Below, in pieces: positions 55,643-64,000 of a stretch of DNA of 64,000 nucleotides (positions are counted from its first letter, which is position 1; each line of letters starts with the position of its first letter). Origin of the DNA: Symsagittifera roscoffensis (Eukaryota > Xenacoelomorpha > Acoela > Convolutidae). Location of the stretch: NCBI RefSeq assembly GCF_963678635.1, contig NC_087071.1, positions 5,843,624 through 5,907,623 of the forward strand, in the 5' to 3' direction. The translations under genes and the position numbers were made by a program. Under the pieces are notes generated by a model that saw only the letters and a program-made list of their open reading frames with translations, was not told the DNA's origin and did not search any database.

Positions 55643-58248
55643 AATTATTAATTTTTCTCCAACTCCTTTTTCTAGTAATCTCAAATCAAAACATAAACCC
55701 TTCCCCTCGTACAGGACCACAAGATTTATTAGTAACACATTACGATTGTGAAGAAAATGAACAAAAAACACTACATAAATATGCAATAAATCAAGTATCA
55801 CAATGTGAAACAGAACCACAAGCTATAGAAACCACAGATGTAATAGCAACACTCTATTCAAAAGCCCGAGCAACAACAGTTACAGGTTATAAATTCACAG
55901 CAACATTTTCCGAAAAGAAAGTACATTGTTCACAAGTCTCGAACGGAAACAAAAACCGACTTGACCATGAATCATTCTATCAAAGTAATATAGAACGTCT
56001 TTTACATCTCAATCCCGACGATTGTAAAAATGAATTACTTAGACTAAACATCACACGAAATAAAAACTCCCAAAGAAAGTTAGTTAATTTTCAAGTTTTT
56101 CCAGACTCTGTACATCAATCACAACTTGAAAGACACCAAGGACATATAAAACTAGACGAAAAATACCCGTATAACGGCGCACACGGACGATTAACCTATG
56201 ACCTACACGATAAACATTGGATACCACACATTGGTATAAATGACCCATCAAACTGCAAAGCAGACACAAAAAATAAAGGATACCAAGAAATAATGTTTTT
56301 TGATTGGAAAATACAACTCGAAAAAATACAACTAACACGAGATTTATCAGATAATACAATGATCTATCAAGGAATCCGATTACCTTGTAAAAATGATCAA
56401 GGTTATTGCGACCCTACAACGAGAACACAAGCAACAATTGTTTGGTTCCCCGAAGATACATGTACAACATTTCAAGTAGCAAAAATACACGCTCGTATGA
56501 TAAAATTTCACGAAAAATATTTTATACAATCAATTCCATATGAACAAGTCCATCCATCACGAAAACTAAGTTCTAATTTTAGAAACATAGACAATATAGA
56601 AAATAAATTGACACGTTTTCAAATATATCAAGAAACAGAACTTGCATGTAAATACAGGAATCCACTTCACAAAACACAATACTCTGAAATATTAGTTGAA
56701 TACGAAAAAGGATTCGACATGACCACTGGAAAAGTAAAAATCGACCCATATGCCACAGGTCATCCTCTAAACGAAGGAACATCCTATATACCAGTTAATT
56801 TTGAAAAAAGCAACGGACAACCTGGTGGACATCTAAAACCCCATGACACCAGAAGCACACGCTTACAAGAATTATCACTAATGAATACTACATATTTCGG
56901 TAATATCCACTATGATATTCATTTAGATATGAAACTAGATTATACAATTAGCCGAATTTTTCAAGAAATGTCACTCTCCGAATTAGAAACACTACACCAA
57001 CTATGCGAATTAGAACGAACACAAATATTACAATCACTTGCACTAGCAGTATTAAAAATACCCTATGCAGGATACTTATTATCTGGAAATAGATCAAATT
57101 TTTTAGACTATGAAGGAAACATCTTATGGTTTTATACTTGTACTAAAAAAGTATCACCACTATACGTTTTTGAAGATAAACGATGTTATAAAAGAATCCC
57201 TATCTTTTATAAGAATAAAGTACATTTCGTGGATACACTTTCACGAAGAACCTATTTCTGGGATACCGCAGTCCCATGTGGATCAGAAAACAGCCACAAT
57301 GTAGTACAACTAAACCCTGATGAAAATAAATATTATCTTCTCACTCCATATCCCACATTAATGCAATCACTCAAAAAATTTTCACCAGAAAGCATTCGCG
57401 CTATTGCTCGAAACCCAAATATAGACTTACAATCAATAGGAATCTATTCAAAATCAGATATTCAACATCACATTAGAACACAACAATTCCAAGAATTATT
57501 AACACAAATGGACACTATACAAAGACAATCAATAGACCAAAATTTACGCAAACTTGCAGAAACCGCAGGATTTGCCGATATCTACACGCAAGACTATAGC
57601 GGATATTTTAAAGACATTAAAGATTATATACATCTAAACGGTGAAAAATACCGTCCCCAAGATATATCACCAATTAACATTTTTAGCTTTGTTACACTCA
57701 AAAATGAGATCCTCGATTTTCTAGGATGGCCCTACTACATCTTAGAAAAATTGACTATTTTATACGCAATGTTTAACTTTATTGGATTTCTTTTCTCACT
57801 TTTAAAAGGAATCTACAACACATGTGCTATACACACACAAGTAAACAGACAAGCAAGCGTAGCACGCATACTCTTTGCAGGATTTTTTGGAATCTTTTCT
57901 ACATCTATAAACAAAATTCTTTTAGACGCACAAATAAAAGAATATAACACAAAAATAGCAACACGACAAAATACATACGACGAAGAACATAACAATGTAG
58001 ACATAACGCCAACGGCACCACAATTACCACCCCTACCAAATAACCATCCACTATCCCTAGTCCCACGAAATTTTCGAAATTTAGCCATCACACATAATCC
58101 AAATTTTCGAATCACCACAACACAAAGTCCCATCCAACATATAATGACACACCAGTCACAAGATGATAATACTTATGAACAAATTATTGAACAACCCCAT
58201 ACCACCGCTTTTCAGTCTCAAAATAATCATTTTTTTAGCCCACGATGA
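55630..58248 (+). CDS. Envelope-like transmembrane glycoprotein, 872 aa
   Basis: A signal peptide opens the protein (ILKLLIFLQLLFLVIS). A long ectodomain with spaced cysteines follows (HYDCEENEQ, SQCETEP, KVHCSQVS, DDCKNEL, SNCKAD, PCKNDQGYCD, DTCTTF, ELACKYR) and several N-x-S/T sites. Near residues 693-730 are hydrophobic segments (LTILYAMFNFIGFLFSLL), then ARILFAGFFGIFST at about 746-760 and a cytoplasmic tail of about 110 residues. It would be the surface fusion protein that gives such elements retrovirus-like behaviour. No obvious furin site was seen. The early cysteine layout is vaguely like class III-type glycoproteins of some RNA viruses, but I cannot assign the class. The stop overlaps the next start as ATGA. 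Confidence 0.8.
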   Translation: MYILKLLIFLQLLFLVISNQNINPSPRTGPQDLLVTHYDCEENEQKTLHKYAINQVSQCETEPQAIETTDVIATLYSKARATTVTGYKFTATFSEKKVHCSQVSNGNKNRLDHESFYQSNIERLLHLNPDDCKNELLRLNITRNKNSQRKLVNFQVFPDSVHQSQLERHQGHIKLDEKYPYNGAHGRLTYDLHDKHWIPHIGINDPSNCKADTKNKGYQEIMFFDWKIQLEKIQLTRDLSDNTMIYQGIRLPCKNDQGYCDPTTRTQATIVWFPEDTCTTFQVAKIHARMIKFHEKYFIQSIPYEQVHPSRKLSSNFRNIDNIENKLTRFQIYQETELACKYRNPLHKTQYSEILVEYEKGFDMTTGKVKIDPYATGHPLNEGTSYIPVNFEKSNGQPGGHLKPHDTRSTRLQELSLMNTTYFGNIHYDIHLDMKLDYTISRIFQEMSLSELETLHQLCELERTQILQSLALAVLKIPYAGYLLSGNRSNFLDYEGNILWFYTCTKKVSPLYVFEDKRCYKRIPIFYKNKVHFVDTLSRRTYFWDTAVPCGSENSHNVVQLNPDENKYYLLTPYPTLMQSLKKFSPESIRAIARNPNIDLQSIGIYSKSDIQHHIRTQQFQELLTQMDTIQRQSIDQNLRKLAETAGFADIYTQDYSGYFKDIKDYIHLNGEKYRPQDISPINIFSFVTLKNEILDFLGWPYYILEKLTILYAMFNFIGFLFSLLKGIYNTCAIHTQVNRQASVARILFAGFFGIFSTSINKILLDAQIKEYNTKIATRQNTYDEEHNNVDITPTAPQLPPLPNNHPLSLVPRNFRNLAITHNPNFRITTTQSPIQHIMTHQSQDDNTYEQIIEQPHTTAFQSQNNHFFSPR

Positions 58249-60050
58249 GCCGCCAACTTGGATCACTACACCGATCAAATTCCCACCCAACCAATCTTAC
58301 CTCTCCAATCCCAATAATACCACTTTTTGCTTTTCCGCCACCCAATTTTTCACCTAGTAATGTAACATCAGGCATGAATTCCGACACTAATTCACACATC
58401 TCAGTTTTATATTCCATCTCACAACTCAATAACCCGAATATTGAAACCCCCGATGAATTTGCCGACTCAGAACCATCCCCATCCAATAATTTTCATAACT
58501 CTTCTAATTTTTCTCAACCCCCTTTTCAACCCATATTATCCAATAACCCTGACCCAATCACTCCCACACCCTCTTATGCTTCCCAAGTTACCCCAACCTA
58601 CTCCTCATACCATTCTGACCAATCATCTCATTCTCCAGACACCCCCCGAATCTCCCCAGAGCTAGATAATTTTATTACCCTTCAACAACAACCCTACCAC
58701 CTTAATACCCCAACCATAAACCAAGTCTCCTCCACAATAAATTCATCCAACCCCCCTACCCCTACACCCTCTTCAAATTATACTGAATCATTAGCACCAT
58801 CATCCACATCAACTGAATCTTCACTCAACACTAATAGAGATTACCGCACTTTTAAAAGAAAGTTCCCCAACCATCCTTTCCCAGCAAAACCAGGAACAGC
58901 CCGTGAATACATCAACCACCCCAAGCATACTAACACAAAAGAATTTTTAGCCATCACTTTACCCTCATTCCCACAATACACCTTAAATACCCCCCACGAC
59001 ACTAACGAAACACGCAACTTTGTAGATGAATACGTTTTAATGCCCACTCTCTCTTGGACCTCATATTATCATTTTACTAACCCTCTTTGCTTACCTTTAT
59101 CTAACACTCACATCGATATAGAGCGAAATACGGACATGCTATATCAACTCACTACACCACTAACCGCTAGACAATTTACTTACGTTGGATATAAAAAATC
59201 ACTAAAAACACACACTGCACCTAGAGCTAACGAATATACACTCAAATACTATGATCACAACATCATCAGAGCTAACCAAGATCAATTCTTAGACGACGAT
59301 CGCTTCGCTAATCCACAAATTACCGAGAAATTTTTCATCAAGACACCATATATATTTACACTAAACATCTTCGACCGAAAGTTTGATCACATTATTTCAG
59401 AAGCACTAACAGACACACAAGCATACGAAAGTTTTAAAGAACGCTTCCAAATATTTTCACTAACCTTTCATTTCCTTGCACCACACGAAAGAGATTTACA
59501 CTGCTCACACGATATTATGTTGCGCACTAAACAAACCCACACATATAGTTATTATCGCTTCATCCAAAATCACTTTGACCTACACACACCCTCTAGACAA
59601 CCACACCATCGTTTTCAATTCATTAATTCCAAATACACTTCACCATTTTTCCTAAATTTCACATATTGTATTAAAGACACTAACCTCCATGGTATTCTTC
59701 GTAATTATGACCCCATAACCCAAATGTACATCTTCTGTCCCATCACCAAGACCTTCAACGCCGAAGAATCCCGACCCTTCCTTATCCCGCACGAGTTTGT
59801 ACAACCTATAGAAATCCCAATTTTAGAATTCATCCACAACACTAAATTCAATCACAAATTATATAATCTAATCCAAAACACACCTTATGAGTTTGCAGTT
59901 GGCACTGAAGAACTAACCACTATTAAGGCACTTCAATTGCTTTGGCCACTGCTTCAGACTAAAAATATCATCCGCATCTTAGCTAAACTACTAACAACTT
60001 CAGAACTAATTCACGACATCTTCCCCCACGGTTTTTTCCCCGACGACTAA
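58245..60050 (+). CDS. Unknown accessory protein, 601 aa
   Basis: It begins at an ATG that overlaps the env stop (ATGA), suggesting coupled reinitiation or a shared mRNA. Residues 1 to about 220 are Ser/Pro/Asn/Thr-rich and likely disordered. From about 220 on it looks folded, with aromatic-rich pieces (VLMPTLSWTSYYHFTNPLC, QIFSLTFHFLAPHERDLHCS, TYSYYRFIQNHFDLHT) and a Leu-rich helical end (TIKALQLLWPLLQTK). No signal peptide or transmembrane segment is seen. The element A copy is decayed but alignable to the last residue. I recognise no family. It could be a regulator, a tegument-like or a movement/assembly factor, but these are guesses. Confidence 0.8.
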   Translation: MSRQLGSLHRSNSHPTNLTSPIPIIPLFAFPPPNFSPSNVTSGMNSDTNSHISVLYSISQLNNPNIETPDEFADSEPSPSNNFHNSSNFSQPPFQPILSNNPDPITPTPSYASQVTPTYSSYHSDQSSHSPDTPRISPELDNFITLQQQPYHLNTPTINQVSSTINSSNPPTPTPSSNYTESLAPSSTSTESSLNTNRDYRTFKRKFPNHPFPAKPGTAREYINHPKHTNTKEFLAITLPSFPQYTLNTPHDTNETRNFVDEYVLMPTLSWTSYYHFTNPLCLPLSNTHIDIERNTDMLYQLTTPLTARQFTYVGYKKSLKTHTAPRANEYTLKYYDHNIIRANQDQFLDDDRFANPQITEKFFIKTPYIFTLNIFDRKFDHIISEALTDTQAYESFKERFQIFSLTFHFLAPHERDLHCSHDIMLRTKQTHTYSYYRFIQNHFDLHTPSRQPHHRFQFINSKYTSPFFLNFTYCIKDTNLHGILRNYDPITQMYIFCPITKTFNAEESRPFLIPHEFVQPIEIPILEFIHNTKFNHKLYNLIQNTPYEFAVGTEELTTIKALQLLWPLLQTKNIIRILAKLLTTSELIHDIFPHGFFPDD

Positions 60051-60054
60051 ACAG

Positions 60055-60132
60055 GTAAGTATGAATTAAATGAATATAACTAACTAATTAAAATATTAAA
60101 AACTCACCATTCTTTATCCATGTTTTCCTTAG
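60055..60132 (+). other. Candidate intron just after the last stop codon, element B
   Basis: ACAG-GTAAGT is a full-consensus donor four bases after the TAA. TAACTAAC resembles a branch site, and TTTTCCTTAG ends at 60132 (an alternative AG at 60140). The length is 78-86 bp, and the position is the same in element A. Confidence 0.5.
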
Positions 60133-60140
60133 ATTTTTAG

Positions 60141-61665
60141 CCTTCATCCGACGATAACCTACAAAAACCACAAAAAACAAATAAAGATCGCAAATTTCAT
60201 CAAACAGACTTCAACAATTCTATTAATCTCTTACACTTATAAATTTATAAATTTAATACCAATGCAGTAAATTCATTTCTAAAATTTTCCCCACAAGCAG
60301 TAAATCTAATTATAATGAAAATTTGTAACTTAAAATTCCCCCATAACTAGCAGTAAATTTCCAAATTCTATGCAGTAAATTAATAAAATGCAATTGCAGT
60401 ACTAACCTTTTGATATTTTCATTCATTCGCACAGAAATTCTATCCACACTCGCACAGCTCGCCCACGAAGAATTGTTTAAGATAATGAATTTCAGTTTCA
60501 AGTTTTCACACTCAACAACTCTAACATATAATAACATGTTTCAAACTTTCCTTTAACCCGGTTGGAAAGGAATCATATACTAAACAAAACTAACCAACGC
60601 AGCTTACTAAATACCACAAATCATAGAATAACAGCATGACTAAGAAAAGGAAACCAACGGTACCCAAACCGGATTAACCCAGTTTAAAACTGGATAATTT
60701 ATTCTTTTGAAGACTATTATAAAGTCTAAGAAAGAAATAATAAAACACAAAAAAGTCGAAAGACAAACCCATACCACAAACAATTTGATTTTTGGAAAAA
60801 GGATATAACCAACAAGACATAAGAAAAACCACAACAAACCCAACATAAAACGTTGTCACATAACAGGACCCCTCACAAAAACCGCATGAAATCATACTCC
60901 CATTCCTGGCCTAACCCACCAGAAAAGGACGTCCTGAGCATGCTCTATAGCCGGCCTAACCCACCGCGCTACATCCACGCTTTGTGACCACACCTCTATT
61001 TTTAATAAGAGCTACTCAAGTGTGAGTAACTCTTCAAAATAACCGAACTAAAACAAAAAGCTTTTGTGAAAACAACTAACTAAAATCATAATTAAAAAAT
61101 ACTAAACTAATAAATGTTTTATAAAATGTAAATTACATTATGCAATACATAGATCAGAATACAACACCAAGGACGAACATCTAAAGACAAAACGACCCCA
61201 CTACACTCGAGAGAGAATGACCAACCACAATCGATATGCCACTCACAATCACAACTCAAAGGATTTAGAGTACGACTTGACTTCGCAGAAAAGGACTTCA
61301 TTGAACTAGACCAATGACCACCTCGATGTTCAAGTATACGTACAGATCCGAGTAACCAGGCATCCCCTCCACGCACAATCTCCACGCCATTCCCAAACTA
61401 GATCAGACACAAAAGAAGTTCTCCACGCAGAACAGAAAAACCTGACATAGCCAACCATTCTGAAATCAGATTTGAGTTTGTTGCGAAGACTTAGTCGTTG
61501 TCACTAGAAGACACAACGTCTTATGTCTCTAACTCCAGCTTCCTGGAACTTCTTTAACAAAAAGGAAACAGAAGAAATAAGATGTTCGCCAAACACCAAC
61601 TTCCATCATCCATCCTTCGAATTGCAGAAGAACTATTCTAAAAAACTCTGTAAAACCCGGATGGG
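60141..61665 (+). other. Noncoding 3' region, element B
   Basis: It contains five GCAGTAA words between 60264 and 60402, GGCCTAACCCACC at 60908 and 60952, and a hairpin AAGAGCTACTCA-agtg-TGAGTAACTCTT at 61007-61034. A short GGATGGG purine tract sits right at the LTR. The order and spacing match element A. 1.5 kb of conserved noncoding RNA next to the 3' LTR is a good place for an export or packaging element; that is inference. Confidence 0.6.
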
Positions 61666-62075
61666 TGGAACCTGATCTAAACTACATTTTATGATTGGAT
61701 AATTTAGATATTTTACCAATGTAAAGTATTTAATATTAACCAATCATGATCCATCTAACTAACAACCCACTTATTTGTAAGTGCTGAAGTTACTTGTAAT
61801 TTCAGCACCAGAGAGATTTGAATTTAACTTAGAAATTAGTTGGACTCTCCCGAGCACTTCAGCAGCCGCAATAAACCAGTATACCCTAGATCTATTGAGC
61901 CTAGCAGAGACTAGTTAAACAACCTGAGACTAGATAGTATAAGAGTAAGATTAGGATCGGTATTAGACTAAGAAGTTGCACGAATCTATCCGGCCGAAAA
62001 TAAGATAGCGTGACGAGCAGACGGTGTACCCTATCCGAAATTACTCTATGAGTTAACCAACTCGGTCATAACTCA
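61666..62075 (+). repeat. Element B 3' LTR
   Basis: I find no difference from 43158-43567 over 410 bases. It is followed by the target duplication AATG (62076-62079). Confidence 0.96.
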
Positions 62076-62079
62076 AATG

Positions 62080-63055
62080 CGATTCTCATCACTAACCTCT
62101 CAAAAAGTCAGTATAAAAGATTATACTCGACGATCAAGGGTTATCTTGTTAAAAAAACTATGAGGATTTAAGATCATTTTTAAGGACTATAATTGACAAA
62201 TTTACATTTTTTAGATTGAGACTTTTAAAAACAATATAACCGATCATGATCAATGGGCCCCATGTGCAGGATTGCCAGCAAACTTATATTAAATCTTAGC
62301 CGACAGCTAAACAACTTGGCCAGTGTTCTGGTTTTTCAAATTTACAATATAGTCAAATTTCTGACCCGAACTTTTCAGCGAATTATTAACGATGCAGTTT
62401 GTTTTTTAACCTGAAGCCGGCTGTTTTGCTTTAGTTTCTTTAGTTGATTCATAAATATTATTCACAGAAGATGGAAAATCTCAAAAATTTATCGGAAAAA
62501 CTGTGACAAAACATGGAAAAAAATGAAAACAGTCAAATGATTAAATCCATGCAATATGTAATTGCAACATAAGACTAAGGATCAATGCAGAAAATATTTT
62601 GAATAAACATGTTTGATTCTTTCTCGTTTATGTTTCGACACCATGCGAAAGTAGTATCAGTAAATTTTTTCACAAATCAGTAAAAGACTAGTTCAGACAT
62701 TATGGCCAGTTTGCGATCAAAAACTGAATGAAAAACATAGCTTTTCCATCCAAGCCTACAAATCTTTTCAAATTTTTGTAATTCCATCCTGTACCTTTGC
62801 ACGTCTGTTTTCGGGCTTAGCAATTTTTCTAAGTTAAGCATATTTAGTTTAGTTTTCAAAATTTGTGAATGAATCTGCATGAAAAAATGCAATCAAACAA
62901 ATTTTACTTGAGATTTTAAAAGCTGATTTGGGTTCTAGTCAGCTAGAGATATCACTCAATTCCTTTTTTATTGCTTTGTGGTTTTTGCCAGCATGAAAAA
63001 AAATCGCACTATTGTTTATGTTGTGTGTTCTCCTCAGCACAATTGGAATAAAAAA
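62080..63055. other. Intergenic stretch, no gene supported
   Basis: AT-rich sequence with only short frames. It separates element B from a further env fragment and contains no LTR that I can see. Confidence 0.5.
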
Positions 63056-64000
63056 TCACATTATGAAATACACCTAGACATGAAATTAGACTATACAATA
63101 AATAGAATTTTTCAAAAAATGTCTTTAACAGAACTTGAAACGCTACATCAATTATGTGAACTTGAAAGAACACAAATTCTACAATCACTAGCACTAGCAG
63201 TACACAAAATCCATTATGCAGGATATTTATTATCAGTTAACAGGTCAAATTTTATTGACTACGAAGGAAACATACTATGGTTTTACACTTGTACAAAAAA
63301 AGTATCACTTTTATATGTTTTTGAAGACAAAAGATGCTATAAAAGAATCCCTATATTTTAAAAAAATAAAGTACATTTTGTTGAAACACTTTCCCAGAAA
63401 ATTATTTTTGGCATACAGCAGCTCCATGTGGATCACAAAACAGCAAATTGTAGTACAATTAAATCCTGAGGAAAATAAGTATTACCTTCTCACACCATAC
63501 CCTACACTTTTGCAACCAATAAAAAATTTTCACCAGAAAGCATTAGAGCTATAGCCCGCAATCCAAATATCGATTTACTATCTATCGGCATATACTCTAA
63601 ATCCGACATTTAACACCACATACGTAAACAACAATTTCAAGAATTATTCACAAAAATGGACACTATACAAAGACAATCCATAGATCAAAACCTACGCAAA
63701 CTTGCAGAAACAGCAGACTTTTCAGACATCTACGCACAAGAATACAGCGGATTTTTCAAAGATATAAAAGAATACCTTTATTTAAATGGCGAAAAATACA
63801 GACCACAGGATATATCACCAATAAATATTTTTAGTTTTGTAAATTTGAAAAACCAACTTCTTGCCTTTCTAGGATGGCCCTACTGCAACTTAGAAAGAAT
63901 GACTATATTTTACGCCACGTTTAACTTTTTCGGATTTCTTAGAAGGAATCTAAAAAACATGCGCAATACACACACAAGTAAATAGACAAGCAAGCGTAGC
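63056..64000 (+). pseudogene. Third family copy: env fragment, frameshifted, runs off the window
   Basis: It aligns with element B from about 56908 to 57860: YEIHLDMKLDYTINRIFQK, LETLHQLCELERTQILQ, NRSNFIDYEGNILWFYTC, then RKLAETADFSDIYAQEY and FFKDIKEYLYLNGEKYRPQD. Frames break near 63361, 63440 and 63530, with a stop near 63610. The 5' edge at about 63056 is abrupt, so this is a truncated insertion or part of a larger nested copy continuing beyond the window. Confidence 0.9.

Larger units (their letters stand above)
43158..62075 (+). mobile_element. Element B: giant complex gypsy-type endogenous retrovirus, apparently intact, 18.9 kb
   Basis: The 410-bp LTRs (43158-43567 and 61666-62075) look identical, with TG...CA ends and a 4-bp duplication AATG (43154-43157 and 62076-62079). 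A tRNA primer site follows the 5' LTR and a purine stretch precedes the 3' LTR. Gene order is leader ORF (77 aa), basic ORF (155 aa), Gag-Pol (2740 aa), membrane ORF (62 aa), Met-less ORF (378 codons), env-like (872 aa) and unknown (601 aa). Pol order PR-RT-RH-IN with a GPY/F module places it with Ty3/gypsy (Metaviridae). Its length and the number of accessory frames are unusual for that group. Intact frames and identical LTRs suggest very recent insertion. Confidence 0.95.

Overview
The window is AT-rich animal-type DNA made almost entirely of mobile elements. I see no ordinary host gene. Introns with GTAAGT donors and TTTTCAG-type acceptors, a Polinton/Maverick and a Ty3/gypsy-type LTR retroelement with an envelope-like gene all point to a metazoan. 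The short introns and T-rich acceptors would suit a nematode or another small invertebrate, but I cannot fix the species. A 200-base run of N (17651-17850) is an assembly gap.

Layout. (1) 130-16008 is a dead Polinton (15,879 bp) with terminal inverted repeats of about 270 bp and a 6-bp target duplication GCCAAT. Its left part carries broken minus-strand genes: adenain-like protease, capsid protein, retroviral-type integrase, packaging ATPase, a small membrane protein and unidentified or PC4-like proteins. Its right part carries a plus-strand, protein-primed-type DNA polymerase B pseudogene. The Polinton sits inside an old, reversed LTR relic (1-129 and 16015-16078) of the retroelement family found later in the window. 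(2) 19062-36862 is element A, a 17.8-kb LTR retroelement with diverged LTRs and broken genes. (3) 36863-43157 is a repeat patchwork: a 445-bp tandem duplication, a fold-back element with arms of about 540 bp, and MITE-like palindromes. (4) 43158-62075 is element B, an 18.9-kb sibling of A with two LTRs that look identical over 410 bp, a 4-bp target duplication AATG and open genes. (5) 63056-64000 is an envelope-gene fragment of the same family that runs off the window.

Element B is the most interesting object. Between 410-bp LTRs it has a 77-aa leader ORF, a folded RNA leader, a basic 155-aa ORF, a 2740-aa Gag-Pol (zinc knuckle, protease, RT, RNase H, integrase with GPY/F module), a short two-helix membrane ORF, a 378-codon ORF with no methionine at all, an 872-aa envelope-like glycoprotein and a 601-aa protein I cannot place. 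The last three overlap by a few bases. Conserved candidate splice sites, including a donor in the overlap of the 155-aa ORF and gag and an intron just after the last stop codon, suggest retrovirus-like subgenomic mRNAs. Comparing A and B gives internal evidence of selection: reading frames, splice phase and at least one covarying RNA base pair are kept. I read B as a recently inserted, possibly still active, giant complex gypsy-type endogenous retrovirus with accessory genes that I do not recognise.
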